In this document: positions 37,501-47,862 of the stretch, in pieces
Position numbering within the stretch: position 1 is the first letter of the stretch
Layout: each line of letters starts with the position of its first letter
From: Caprimulgus europaeus
Lineage: Eukaryota; Chordata; Aves; Caprimulgiformes; Caprimulgidae
Length of the DNA: 64,000 nucleotides
Direction of reading: 5' to 3'
Assembly (NCBI GenBank): GCA_907165065.1
Contig: OU015550.1
Location: 6,607,501 to 6,671,500 of the forward strand
The notes under the pieces: model-generated
Database searches by the model: none
What the model was told of the DNA's origin: nothing
The model's input: only the letters and a program-made list of their open reading frames with translations
Position numbers and translations under genes: made by a program

Positions 37501-38520
37501 AAAACCTGGGACGAGCCAAAGTGGAGCTGTCCCGGGGCTCAGCTGGTCGATAAATCACAGCGTAGGGGCCGGTGGGCTCATTTCTGATCTTCCCAAAATG
37601 GGATTTTTTTTTCCTCTGGACATTTTTTTTTCCCCTTTCTTTGTAGCATAACATAAAGCATTAGACAAAAAGTTTTCATAGATAGAATGCAGGTTTTAGT
37701 TTTACTGGATCAGTGAGAAATAAACTTTTCTCCCAAAATCGCATTACTTGAAGAAATGTGCTAATCTCAGGGGTGCCAGGATTCACAACACGGCTTATGC
37801 CTGCAGTAGATCTGCAGACACCCTCTGCTGTTGTATTAATGTGACAGATGATGATTGGTGATGTGGTATGGACTTATTTTTCTTCATTTGTAGTAAACCA
37901 GCTGCAGATAAATCGGGAGAGGATCGGGTGATTAACCCTTCGGGATAAATGATGATTTTAACAAGTGCTCAGAAGAAGCCAGACCCCTCGGCTGGGTCCT
38001 TGGGGGCCCCTGATCCAAGACGCTGCCCACGAGCCCGGGGGGGATGGAGCTTGTGCTTGTCGTGCTGCAGTGACATCCAGCTCCCAAGAACGAAATGAGC
38101 TTTCCAGGAGAGCCACGTCAGTGTCTGAGATGCTCTGAGATGTATATTTAATGCAAATCAATTTGCATAGGAAAGAGGGAATGGCTGGTGGCTGCTTCAT
38201 CCTTCTGCTGTTTCCAGCAGCACCTTGGAGGAGCTGCGCTGCCAGACGTGATTGAAAGGGAAAATTCTCTGCATCTCCAGTAGCTCCCTCCCCTCTCCAC
38301 GAGCAGAACCTGGGCTCAGAGGCCAGAGATTTCTCATTTCCTAAAGCAACCCAGTTTATATCTTGAGAGCAAGGAGGGGAGTGTTGAGGGGGCCCAGCCA
38401 CAGCAGGGACCGTTCTGACAAAGTCTTTGTGACAGTGATGAGCAATTTGGGGTTTTAACTTCCCACTTTCTAAACTCAGCTTTACCAAACATTTTTATTA
38501 TTCTTACAAGTAATTACTAC

Positions 38521-38580
38521 ACATGCTTTTTAAAAGGGGAAACTGAGGCACACGAGTTGGTGTGAGCTCAGTGGCTGATG
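38521..38580 (+). mobile_element. MIR-like ancient SINE fragment
   Basis: TTTTAAAAGGGGAAACTGAGGCACACGAG aligns with the MIR segment that reads through GAGGAAACTGAGGCAC, including flanking T-rich bases upstream. Downstream similarity fades. The fragment is probably much longer than the recognisable core. Confidence 0.4.
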
Positions 38581-38786
38581 CTGGTGGAGCAGCCAGTTCC
38601 TCTCTCTGTCTCCCCTCCATGGGGCTGGGCAGCTCTCCTGGCTCTGCTGAGGCTGCTGCTCGGGCAGAGAAGGGCAGGAGAACAGAGACGAACTTTCCAT
38701 CCAGCTCCTCTTGCTCATCTCTGGAACAAGGTGAAAATTAAAAGATAAGTGATTAATCTCATTATTTCTGAGCTTATAACAGTTTT

Positions 38787-38838
38787 ATCACAGAATCACA
38801 GTATTGCCTAGATTGGAAGAGATTGGATCTTGTTTTGT
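38787..38838 (-). mobile_element. CR1 LINE 3'-end fragment (antisense)
   Basis: Read on the minus strand, the segment runs from GATCCAATCTCTTCCAATC through CTAGGCAATACTGTGATT to CTGTGAT, matching the typical CR1 3' end (a TTCCAAcCT core followed by GATTCTGTGAT-type tail repeats). It is truncated just beyond the 3' end and followed by T-rich low-complexity DNA at 38828-38870. Confidence 0.7.
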
Positions 38839-40189
38839 TTTGGTTTCCTTGTTGTTTTGGGTTTTTTAATCAGATCTCATTTTATCTCAGCCTTTTTTCT
38901 TCCCCCAAGCCAAGGTGACTGTCTGTGAGCTCACATCACAGTCCAGGACAGTTTGGCTGCAGCAGTGAGACAGCAGCAGGATAAAAGGGGCCACTCACAG
39001 CACAACCCAACATATGGAAAAGGGAGGAAAACATTCAAAGCACCGAAACCCTTGTGCTGCTGAAACCTGTTTTCCTATTTGTTTCTCTTTGTTTTACCAC
39101 GGGAAATTTATGAGATGCCAGAGCTTGTTAATGTTGTTGATGTTGGAGGAGCAACAAGCACTCTGGGCTGAAAGGCTCCAAAAAATAAACATAATGGAGT
39201 GAGGGAGGTGGGTGCCCAAGGCCAAACTCAAACTCATCAGCTCTGATCGTGCTCCTGGGCTGGGGCAGCAGCTCAGCCAGGCACGGGGCCGGGGATGCTG
39301 CAGCTCACAGGGACACGGAGCGGTGCTGCTGGGGAGGACGGGGACCAGGCGGTGCTGGGCACGCAGGATCCGGCCCCGGTGTGCTCTGGGCAGGGGGAAC
39401 GATGTGCTGGTGCCCAAAGCCATGAGGGAGGATGTGTCTGTTTTCAGAGCGAGAGGGAGAGGCAGCACATGCCAGGCACGATCTGTGGGGAGCTTTGGAG
39501 ATAATTCACGTCCCTCTCAAGGTGACCAATAACCACGGTGTCAGCACTGCAGCGGGACGACAGCGGGAGCTGCTCCGGACCATCCACATCCAGGCAGGAG
39601 GATGCAGCGAGGGCAGCGTGGTGCTGGGGTCTGGGGGGGATCGTGGTACCCCCAGCCCAGCCAGTGGCTCCTCTAGAGCCCAGGACAGCAAGTCCCTCCC
39701 TGCTGTCCCTCTGGGTGAAGGTGGATCTGTTCAACGCTCCCGGAGCCTGTACCTGTGACTCCAGGGCTCGTGCCGTGGGTGCTCTCAGGGCTGATGAGAA
39801 GTATTGATCTAAGGGTAATTAAAAGCCTTGCATTAAGACACTGCAGCCTGCAGTGATGAGAATCAGCTAGCCTGCTCGGAGGAGAGCTGGAAGTAGAGCC
39901 AGTGAGACATGAGATGTCAAATGACTCCTCGCTGTTAAATTACCTGATTAATTTAACCATTGTTTGGTGTGTGGTCGAGCGCTGTTTCTGTGGATGTATC
40001 CATTATTCATCAGGACTGTCCTGAATATTTTAAGCAAACAGTTTTTGTCCTGCGTGTTCCTTGGTGCTGTTGTGTTCTCCGAGACACCGTGTGCGACCCA
40101 GGTCCCAGCAGAAACCCACAGCGCAGCTCAGGAGGAGAAATATTACCTCCAGGCTGGAAATGTCTGCAGAACTTCATCAACTCCCTTCC

Positions 40190-40530
40190 ACAGGGGCAGA
40201 AGGATTGTACCTGAAATTGTACATAATTAATTGCACAGTGCTATTAATAGGCAAATGAAGAAACCAGACAAAGAGGGGCATGCAAGGGAATCAATTTTCT
40301 TTTTAATGCATTTCAATTCTTCTATTTGTGTGTGATGATAGATGTTAGCCGAGAGCAGATTATGTTAGACACAGCAACTAATAGGATGACAGTGTGAAGA
40401 AGACAAATATATTCATTATTGCGTTACAGCCATTGCAATTGGAAATGCAAAGCTATGGTTTTAGGGTATAGGCTTCATTCCAATGACTTGTTTATTTTTA
40501 AATGAAACTCGAAATGTTGCAGTTAGCAAA
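40190..40530. promoter_or_regulatory. AT-rich island, candidate enhancer
   Basis: The segment includes ACATAATTAATTGCACAG, GCTATTAATAGGCAAATG, TTTTTAATGCATTTC, AATATATTCATTATTGCG and GCCATTGCAATTGG, typical of homeodomain, POU and CCAAT-like sites packed together. No open frame of note. It is one of the better enhancer candidates by motif density, though conservation was not tested. Confidence 0.3.
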
Positions 40531-42419
40531 TTCTTTTGCATGAGGTATGCAAAGCTTCTGTCCTGTTTATTTATCCACAGTTACCCAAAACACCATCATT
40601 CTTTAAGTGCATATATTTACGTCTACAATGGAGGGGGGTGGGAAGGGACTAAATTCCTGCTGTGCTTTGTTAAAGTCTATTTCCAGCTCTGGTTATTTGT
40701 CAACAACGCTTTGCTGTGTAAATCCGAGTGGCCAGGTCCTGGTGAGCTGGTGAAAGGCGAATCCATGGGGCTCGGGGCCGCGCGGGGAGGACTGGGTGGG
40801 ACCGGCTGCACCGCGCAGCGAGGAGCAGGAGCCTCCCCGTGACTCCCGTGTGCAGGTAACTGCAGTGATGGTGAGAGGAATCCCAGAGCAAGGTCTCTGG
40901 TTTTTTATATACTCTGATAGTTTTGCTCATAGCAGCACCATAACCCTGCTGTGGGGACGGGCACGTCTCGCCAGGGTGAGGACAAGCACAGCCACGCTCG
41001 GCCTTTGCCGCCCTCCGGTCGCAGCCCTCCTGGGCTCCAGCACAGTCATGTTGGAAATAGTCTCCAAAACCTGTCCCCTCTCTCTGGGGAAAGTGTGGGC
41101 ATTTGAATTCTTTGCACCTCTGTCACTAAACACAACTATTTTATACAGTTCTCTGCATAAGACACTCGCAAGGTTATTTTGAGAATGGTTTTGCAAGCTG
41201 GTTTCAAATTCAGCAGCACAGCAAAGGGCTGTGAGCCGTGACTTTGCCTTGAGCCTGAATTAAATATGTTTTCTGTTCTCGAGTACAAAGCAAGCACATG
41301 TCCTAGTGTCGCTCCGAGGCGACAGGAAACGATTCCACAGCCACTTGGAGCCAAACTCCTCTGCGGTGTGTTTGGGATGGGTGTGCAGACTGTCCCACCC
41401 CTCCCAGATAAATGCACCAGTGGTGTCCTTAACACTGAAATACTTGAGCAAATTCTGTCCTGGGATGTTTAGTGATCCATCCATGAAGGTTTGGTACAAA
41501 GCCTGGTCCTTTCCTCCGTTGTCACTCTGTGCTGCAGAGCTGGGTCTGTTTAGTGTGGAATTGGGCTGTGGGTTTGGATTTGCACGTGTTGGCAGGAAGG
41601 TCCCACACCAAGGAGCTGATCAGCGCTAACCCACAGTCCCTGGCTCTGGTACCTGCGGGAGGGGCTGGTGCTGGGCTCTGGGGCTGCACACTGGGTTATT
41701 CTCCATTCATGTTGTAGTGAGGCAGAGGAATTACAGTTTACAAGGCTAATACCTCCACTGTGAAACCTGCCTTGGGGCAGAAACACTCAGTTACAGGTTT
41801 AGAACTTGGGAGGTGGAGAGAAAAAAATAATTAAAATGACTCTTCTTTCCGCTGCTCCCATTGCAGTGAAACTCCTGCCATGATCCTGGTGCCGTGTTTC
41901 TTTTATACCAGTAATAAATCAGATGGTCTCAGCATCATTTTTTCTGGCCATGACCAGTGATTCATGTTAGAAAAGCCCTTCTCATGTCAGTAGCAATGAG
42001 TGATGCTGACATTTCCAAACACAGGAGAGACGGCGGAGGCTGCTCCCTTCTGCTCCCGTCCCACTGAAGGGTTGGGCATCTCCCCACCTTGCCCCAGCAC
42101 AGGTAATGTCACAGAGAGACAAGGGACATTAACCTGGACATGTCCTCGTCCCTTCAGTGACCTGGCTGGGGTGTTTCAAGTTTTCCTAAAAAAGGAGAAT
42201 CCTTCTCTGGGCTCCCTGTTCACACCCAGCAGTGCTCGTGCCAAAGAGCAAAACGAGGAGGTGAATGTTCCCCCTCTCCTGCCCCTGGAACTTCTCCCAG
42301 CAGCAAAGTCAACAGAACACGCAGAATTATTCACAAAACCCTTGCTCTTACAGCAGCCAAACGCTCAGTTATTAACGCTGCATCCCAGGCACACACCTAT
42401 GTGTGACCAACAGACCACT
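40531..42419. other. Non-coding block with one long plus frame
   Basis: Mostly GC-mixed unique sequence. The plus-strand frame 42000-42428 (142 codons) has a plausible hydrophilic composition, including ARAKEQNEEVNVPPLLPLE, but no recognisable domain and no clear splice signals. I leave it unassigned. A small GC-rich patch lies at 40770-40850. Confidence 0.35.
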
Positions 42420-42990
42420 GGAGCTTGAAATAAAAATTAATTAAACCTTGTTTACCATTTGGAATTAGTGAGCTAATGAATATCATACCTCGGAGGCATC
42501 CATCTTGGTCAAATCCATTGCACCTCACAGCTGTTGTTTTTGTCTAGATGAGGTTTGCTCCAGTTTTCATGAAGACCTCTACAGAGTAATAAGCCCTGAG
42601 CTTCTTCGCCTCAAAAAAAATTGTAAAATTTTTATTAGCTTCTGAGGAATTGGGTTTTCTACTTTTTGCCTGGCAATAAATGTTGATTTGTTCTATATCT
42701 GCCTGATAGCGTATGCGGGTGCTGGCTATTGCTTAAATCTAGTGACTCTTCTTAAAAGACATTAAGATTGTCTCCTGTGAGCAAACACACTGGGTTTGTG
42801 AAACTACACACTGATTACTCTGTTATAAATGTGGTCACACCTCTGCTATTAAATTTTACCTGCATAAACAATTCCAACACAGAGATGTGCTGCTATACAG
42901 TTATTTATACTCACTTTATTAAGGTTATTTTTTCAGCAATCACACTGCTTTTAAATCTGCTGTGGCTTATTTAGTACCAAGTGACAGAAA
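42420..42990. promoter_or_regulatory. Long AT-rich island, candidate enhancer or scaffold region
   Basis: About 570 bp of low-GC sequence with AAAAATTAATTAAACC, TTAGTGAGCTAATGAATATC, TTTTATTAGC, GGCAATAAATG and TTTATACTCACTTTATTAAGG words. It ends about 220 bp before the 45-bp GC-rich minisatellite. It could be an enhancer or an AT-rich matrix-attachment-type region. Both are inference. Confidence 0.27.
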
Positions 42991-43210
42991 ATTCAGTATG
43001 TCATGTGGAAGCATCGCCTGTTCCCCTCTGTCTCTGGCCACCTGCCTCTATTTAATGCTGCAGGTGATGATGGAGAGCAAAAAGACAGGAGATAGGAGTC
43101 TGTCTTCCCAGATGTCTTTCAAGCACTGCTTTTTCTGAGGCTCGTTTTCCTGCCCAGCCTGCGTTCCTGCCTGATGGAAGTTTTTCTCCTTTCTTGCTCT
43201 GCAGTGACAG

Positions 43211-43525
43211 CACGGCACTGCCCTCAGGAATGGGCATCCACCCCGGCCCCGGGAGCACGGCACTGCCCTCGGGAGTGGGCATCCACCCCAGCCCCGGGAG
43301 CACGGCACTGCCCTCGGGAATGGGCATCCACCCCAGCCCCGGGAGCACGGCACTGCCCTCGGGAATGGGCATCCACCCCAGCCCCGGGAGTACGGCACTG
43401 CCCTCGGGAATGGGCATCCACCCCAGCCCCGGGAGTACGGCACTGCCCTCGGGAATGGGCATCCACCCCAGCCCCGGGAGTATGGCACTGCCCTCGGGAA
43501 TGGGCATCCCCCCCAGCCCCGGGAG
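43211..43525. repeat. 45-bp minisatellite, seven copies
   Basis: Seven head-to-tail 45-bp units start at 43211, 43256, 43301, 43346, 43391, 43436 and 43481. Each begins CACGGCACTGCCCTCGGGAA or a close variant and ends CCCCGGGAG. Copies differ by single substitutions (CACGG, TACGG or TATGG starts; one GGGAGTGGGC variant), and like variants lie next to each other, as expected for unequal exchange. The minus strand is G-rich with GGGG runs in every unit. Since 45 is divisible by three, several frames on both strands stay open and produce 15-residue repeats such as GWGGCPFPRAVPYSR. The 240-codon minus frame (43048-43770) is a consequence of this. Confidence 0.97.
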
Positions 43526-44229
43526 CTGCATACGGTGCTGGCAGCCCCCAGCCCACCCCATGGGGAGAGAAACTTCAGTGCAGGCGAAACCCCCTTTTTT
43601 CCAAAGCAGCCTCTTCCCCTGAGGAGCTGTTGGGTGGAAATCGCGAGCTCTAATCCTGACAAAGGACCCCGGGCAGAGTAATGTGGATTAAAGTGGGCTT
43701 CCCTTATTGACATACTGCCTGCCAGAGTGAGGAGAGAGAGATTTTTTAAATGAGCATCCACTTCAGGCAAGTTCAGATGAGTAATACCGCTGTCAGCCCT
43801 GCCGAGGGGCAGTAGCTGTGTAGAGATCAGCTCTTAAATAACTGGTCCCTCACCAGATAAAAGCCAGAGCGACGTCCCGACCGCAGCTCCACGTTGCTTA
43901 GCACTTGTTGCCACGCTACGGGAGAGCCCAGGAGCCGGCGGCTGCGGCCATCAGCCCACCATGGCGTTGTGTTAAGAAAAGCTCCCCAGATTGGAAGCAA
44001 ATGGGCTGGTTTGGACATTGCAAAGGCAGCTGAAGCGAGACATGCAGATAAAAATTCAGTTTTGGTGCTTCCCAGGCTTGGCAGGAGGAGAAGGGGAGGA
44101 GCAGAGAGGAGAGAGCTGTGTCAGGGATGTGCTTAACTGTGGATGTGACCTTGCTTTTGCTCGTCTTTTCCTTTGAGCTCCCCGATAAATCAGACACTTG
44201 TCTCTGCTTATTGCTTATTTATGACTCCA

Positions 44230-44700
44230 TTTAACCTGCCGTGCCAGCGAGGGCGGGGGCAGAGCTGCCCCGCGCAGTCGCGTGTAGCTCGGGGCTCTGT
44301 GCACACGCGTGTGCCACCGGCTTGGCAGCACCGTGAAAAACAGCGAGTGCAGTAAACGAACAGAAAGGCTCTGCCGGGGCCCGCGGGCTCCAGCAGCACA
44401 TGGTGCTCGGCCATCTGTTCCAGCCGCCTCAGCTCCGTCCTTCGGTGCCTTTTGAGCAGCTTCCACACCCTGCAGAGAGCCGGCGCTCGGAGCACGTACC
44501 CTGCAAAGTGGAAACGGGTCTCACTCCTGGGGCACGGTGTCCTCTGAGCTCCAGGGTCTGGGTTGTGTCCTCGGTGGGACCTGCAGCCTCCAGCCCCCAG
44601 ACGAGCTGCCGCGTCCCACGGGGTCAGCGGGGAGCGAGCGATGAGGTGCTGTGGCTGCAGGAGGATGCTCGAGGGGCTGGGGGTGTTCCTGCAGCGCGTG
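44230..44700. other. CpG-enriched GC-rich region
   Basis: CpG density is raised over about 470 bp, highest at 44241-44360 with about 13 CpG in 120 bp. Two minus-strand frames (171 and 83 codons) and two plus-strand frames cross it, as is usual in GC-rich DNA. A weak CpG island or promoter is possible; no transcript signal was identified. Confidence 0.35.
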
Positions 44701-44854
44701 GTCTCACCTGCATCCCGCAGCACAGCCCTTGGTCCCTGGGGCTTTCAGCACCAAGTTTAATACCAGTCCACTTCATGGGATCAGGGAGCCTGGACCTGGC
44801 TAGACTTGCCCTCCCGAGGCAGGCAGTGACATTGGGGCACCGCAGTCCTGTGCA

Positions 44855-44920
44855 GGAGGACAGACTGGATGATTGCACTGGGACCTCCTGCCTCTGCAAT
44901 CTATGACTTTCTGAGTTTGC
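44855..44920 (+). mobile_element. Degenerate CR1 LINE 3'-end fragment
   Basis: GGAGGACAGACTGGATGATT, then GGGACCTCCTGCCTCTGCAA and TCTATGACTTTCTGAG, follow the CR1 3'-end pattern GACTGGATGA, GGTCCCTTCC and CTATGATTCTATGA with many substitutions. The upstream boundary is unclear. The divergence suggests an old insertion. Confidence 0.6.
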
Positions 44921-45357
44921 TGTGTGCTGGGTGTGAACCTGATGCAGCGCTGCAGGATGCCAGGGGTAAGAACCAGTCCTCTGGCTCTGGGATGAAAGCT
45001 TATTTGTTATCATATTAATAAGCAAACTGGAGATGGGCCTCTCCCAGCTGTAATTAAATGTCCATTGACTCCAGGTCTGACCCTGGATTCTGCACCCATC
45101 AGCCTGGCTCACCCCTGCCTGTCCCCACAGCCTGGCCCTGCCTGCCCCCTCCAGCCTCGGGATAAACCAGACCCGGAGCGTTATCGCCGGGAGAACTGGG
45201 AGGCGGCGTTTTCTTTCACAAGACCCTGCAGGTCTGGCGTGAGCAGTGGTGCAGGGAAGCTCAGTGTGTGGTGTCAGGGAAGGGCTTTGGCAGGGGGTAC
45301 TGCCCAGTGCTGCCCAGTTTGCCCCAGCTGGAGCAGTGGGGAAGCAGAGGGAAGGGA

Positions 45358-45391
<34 letters not shown>
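45358..45391. repeat. (ATG/GAT)n trinucleotide microsatellite
   Basis: About eleven uninterrupted GAT units are followed by GGTG. In the plus frame it gives a polymethionine run and in the minus frame a serine run, which should not be taken as coding. Likely polymorphic in length. Confidence 0.95.
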
Positions 45392-45539
45392 GTGAAGCTG
45401 CTGCTCTGCCTCCCCCGCGCGCAGGAGCTGTTTGAGGTTTTATCCTCCAGACGAGAGATTTATCCAAAGGCCTGTGGGAACCATCAGCAAAAGTACAAGA
45501 AACCAAACTTTCATTTAAACCCTAAAGCTTCACTTTTAT

Positions 45540-46130
45540 GATCGTTATTATTTTAAAGTCCCTTAGCTTTTCCTGCATTCATTTCCACCCAGAATAATGA
45601 GGGACATATTAGCAGAAGGTGATTTAATTGCAGGAACTTTCGCAAAGCAAGGAGTCTCGTTTTCTTTAATCCAGAGCGTTAGCAATTCCCCACATGCTTA
45701 TGTTCATTTTAAGAATCAATAAAGCACAAACATGTCTAATTACCCTAAAATATTTTGCAAAATCAGAAGTCAGATTAGATTTTGCTTTAGCATCAAATAG
45801 AAATTTTAATGTCTGCCAGAATCGATATCTTACCCACGGGTCCTAAGATTTTCACTTACATGCTTGATCATACATTAATGATCAAACCTACAATGAAGGT
45901 TTGTAATAACATTAAAATCTTCTTGAACACATTTTCTGTATAATTTACTCTTTCCCCCCCCCCCCCCTCAGTACCACAGAGATTCAAATATAATTACTCT
46001 GAAAAATAATGCACAGCTGCCTTTCTTGTCCTGTATTCTGAATTTACTTGCTGATGAACATCAGCCTCAAATGTTTTGACTATTTAATTTAGGTCTTACT
46101 AAAAATACTTCAGCTGCATTGTAATTCTTC
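45540..46130. promoter_or_regulatory. Largest AT-rich island, candidate enhancer
   Basis: About 590 bp at roughly one-third GC. Words include GAACGGTTATTATTTTAAAG-like AT runs, GATTTAATTGCAGG near 45620, AAGAATCAATAAAGCAC near 45710, TCTAATTACCC near 45736, ACATTAATGATC near 45870 and ATATAATTACTC near 45990. A perfect C14 run (45954-45967) interrupts it. No frame of note. This is the strongest compositional island of the window; function inferred. Confidence 0.3.
45954..45967. repeat. C14 homopolymer
   Basis: Fourteen consecutive C residues lie inside AT-rich DNA. On the minus strand this is a G14 run able to form quadruplex structures and prone to sequencing error, so the exact length is uncertain. 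Confidence 0.9.
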
Positions 46131-46329
46131 CAAAAAACAAGGGTAAGAGCTGCATGGCTGTCCTTACCATTCTGTGCAGCAAGTGAAGCTGGGCAGGAAT
46201 TATCTTTCTCTGTCCTTGAAAATAATGTCAGCTGGCACCAGTTTCCAGCCAACACTGTAATTCTCCAAGGCCCTTCCTTCCGTGGCACTGCCTCGCTCGC
46301 TGCTATCCCGGTGGCTGTTGCTTAAGCTT

Positions 46330-46470
46330 CCATTTCTACAGTGTTACTTGGAATTAAGGTGAAATAAACTAAATTAAGTTAGTCTACCTTGATCCTAAAC
46401 AAAAGTGTCTACAAAGGTATTTAATGCAATTTAACTAATCCATTTAAAAGTTAATTCAGATTGTTTTCCT
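46330..46470. promoter_or_regulatory. Short AT-rich island, candidate enhancer
   Basis: AT-rich DNA with AAATAAACTAAATTAAGTTAG, GTATTTAATGCAATTTAAC and CATTTAAAAGTTAATTCAG words between GC-rich flanks. It may belong functionally with the larger island ending near 46.13 kb. Confidence 0.2.
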
Positions 46471-46684
46471 GATATCCTTGTGCACACAGACCCTCATTAA
46501 CTTCAGCAGAACCTGGCGCTGGCCCCAGCCCCGATGAGGCTGCGCAGCCCGACCCGCAGGGCTGAGGACGGAGCTGCTGTCAGTGCTCATCACATATTTG
46601 GCTGAGTTTGGGTTGGTTTGTTCATCTGTTTCACAAGGTAAAGCTGTGCAGGCAAACTGCCCTCCTCTGAGCTGCCTCCTGCAG

Positions 46685-46771
46685 CCCTGCAACAGCTCTA
46701 AACAGCCCTACAACAGCTCTGCAACAGCCCTACAACAGACCTACAACAGCCCTACAACAGCCCTACAACAG
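46685..46771. repeat. 11-bp tandem array, eight copies
   Basis: Eight units of CCCTACAACAG or close variants (CCCTGCAACAG, CTCTGCAACAG, ACCTACAACAG), one shortened to 10 bp, run from 46685 to 46771. The plus frame 46583-46924 passes through it and shows alternating YNS, TAL and QQ peptides as an artefact of the 11-bp period. Confidence 0.93.
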
Positions 46772-47261
46772 CCAGGCTCCTGCCACAGGCAGCCCAGCTC
46801 GGCAGCCCCGGCGGGCTGTCACCAAGCCTTGGTGCTGCAGAAGAGGTGGCTCTGCCTTGGCAGTTCCAACGTAGCCAGAGGGTTCCTGGCTGTGTCACCT
46901 CAGCACCTCAATGACTTCAAATAGATCCCACCAGCGAAGCAGAATTGCAGTTTTGTCCCTTCTGTCTTAGGAAAGGGGTAGGATCAAGGAGCTAGAGAGT
47001 GGTCTGCCATGTGTGCAGCTGGAAGATATTATTTCTTCCAATTAAAAACCGAATTAACATCAGTAGAGCAGTGTCATTGAGCCTGGAACATCCTCTGCTA
47101 GATCTGCTTCATGTAAGAATGAGAACACAACAGCCCTTTGCAGACAGATGGAAAATCACTTTTCTTTCTCATCTGCCCTGTTCAGAATTGTGGGAGCAAT
47201 AAAAGCCACGAGCCCCTTCTCAAAGCTCCCACCTTTGTAAATCCTGAACATGCCACCAGCA

Positions 47262-47279
47262 GGAACAGCAGCAGCAGCA
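47262..47279. repeat. Short (CAG)n tract
   Basis: AACAGCAGCAGCAGCAA holds four CAG units between AACAG-type flanks, in non-coding DNA. Confidence 0.7.
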
Positions 47280-47634
47280 ATTGGGTCCAAGCTCAGGGGC
47301 AGCGCAGGGTCTGTCCCCCCACACGCAGGTGGAGGACGGAGGGGGCTTCCCCCCAACCAGGAAACCCCTGCCAAGAGCTTTGCGGTCTGTGATCGTCAGT
47401 CACAGGCACATCTCTGTCCCTGGGCGAGAGAGGGACCTTTGCACCCTCCCACACACACCATTTGCTCTTCACCGTGTCAGAAGATAAGTGGCTGATGACC
47501 TTTCTCAGAAACAGAAGAGCCAGTGGCCATGGATCCCATCTGGCCACGCGCTGTCAGATCTGACCCAGCTTCAGGCAAGTGCCAATTCCCCGGGAGCTCC
47601 GACTGCCGTCACTGCGGGTCCCTCCTGCCCCGGC

Positions 47635-47862
47635 CAGCACCCAGCGCTGCCCGACCCAGCGCTGCCCGACCCAGCACCCAGCGCTGCCTGACCCAGCACC
47701 CAGCGCTGCCCGACCCAGCACCCAGCGCTGCCCAGGCCAGCACCCAGCGCTGCCCGACCCAGCACTGCCTGACCCAGCACCCAGCGCTGCTTGACCCAGC
47801 ACCCAGCGCTGCCCGACCCAGCACCCAGCGCTGCCTGAACCAGCACCCAGCGCTGCCCGACC
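47635..47862. repeat. Mixed 22/15-bp minisatellite, eleven units
   Basis: Nine 22-bp units based on CAGCACCCAGCGCTGCCCGA and two 15-bp units (starting 47657 and 47760) fill exactly 228 bp. The 15-bp form equals the 22-bp unit lacking the first seven bases. Each full unit has the 8-base palindrome CAGCGCTG. The period is not divisible by three, so peptides cycle through frames. The frames at 47523-47879 plus and 47554-47946 minus are artefacts of the array. Confidence 0.96.

Larger units (their letters stand above)
31571..40190. other. Non-coding block, no gene recognised
   Basis: Mixed sequence. AT-rich pockets occur at 33010-33060, 33820-33930 and 37580-37780, the last with long T runs and GTTTTACTGG-type words. 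A 12-bp tandem (CCCATGAGATGT twice) lies at 35834-35857. A 14-base palindrome CACACACGTGTGTG lies near 34468 and contains an E-box. GC-rich intervals at 34.1-34.5, 35.55-35.7 and 39.2-39.7 kb hold overlapping short frames with no family motif. Confidence 0.4.

Noticed and set aside
42000-42428. 142-codon plus ORF with plausible hydrophilic composition
   Set aside because: No domain, no convincing acceptor or donor at its edges and no codon pattern that I could separate from background.
43048-43770. 240-codon minus-strand ORF with a 15-residue repeat
   Set aside because: The 45-bp minisatellite keeps frames open on both strands; outside the array there is no domain, and the same repeat is open in other frames.
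44208-44723. 171-codon minus-strand ORF rich in arginine and cysteine
   Set aside because: Lies in CpG-enriched DNA where stops are rare; other frames on both strands are open too.
45261-45541. Polymethionine/polyserine-containing frames
   Set aside because: Produced by the GAT microsatellite.
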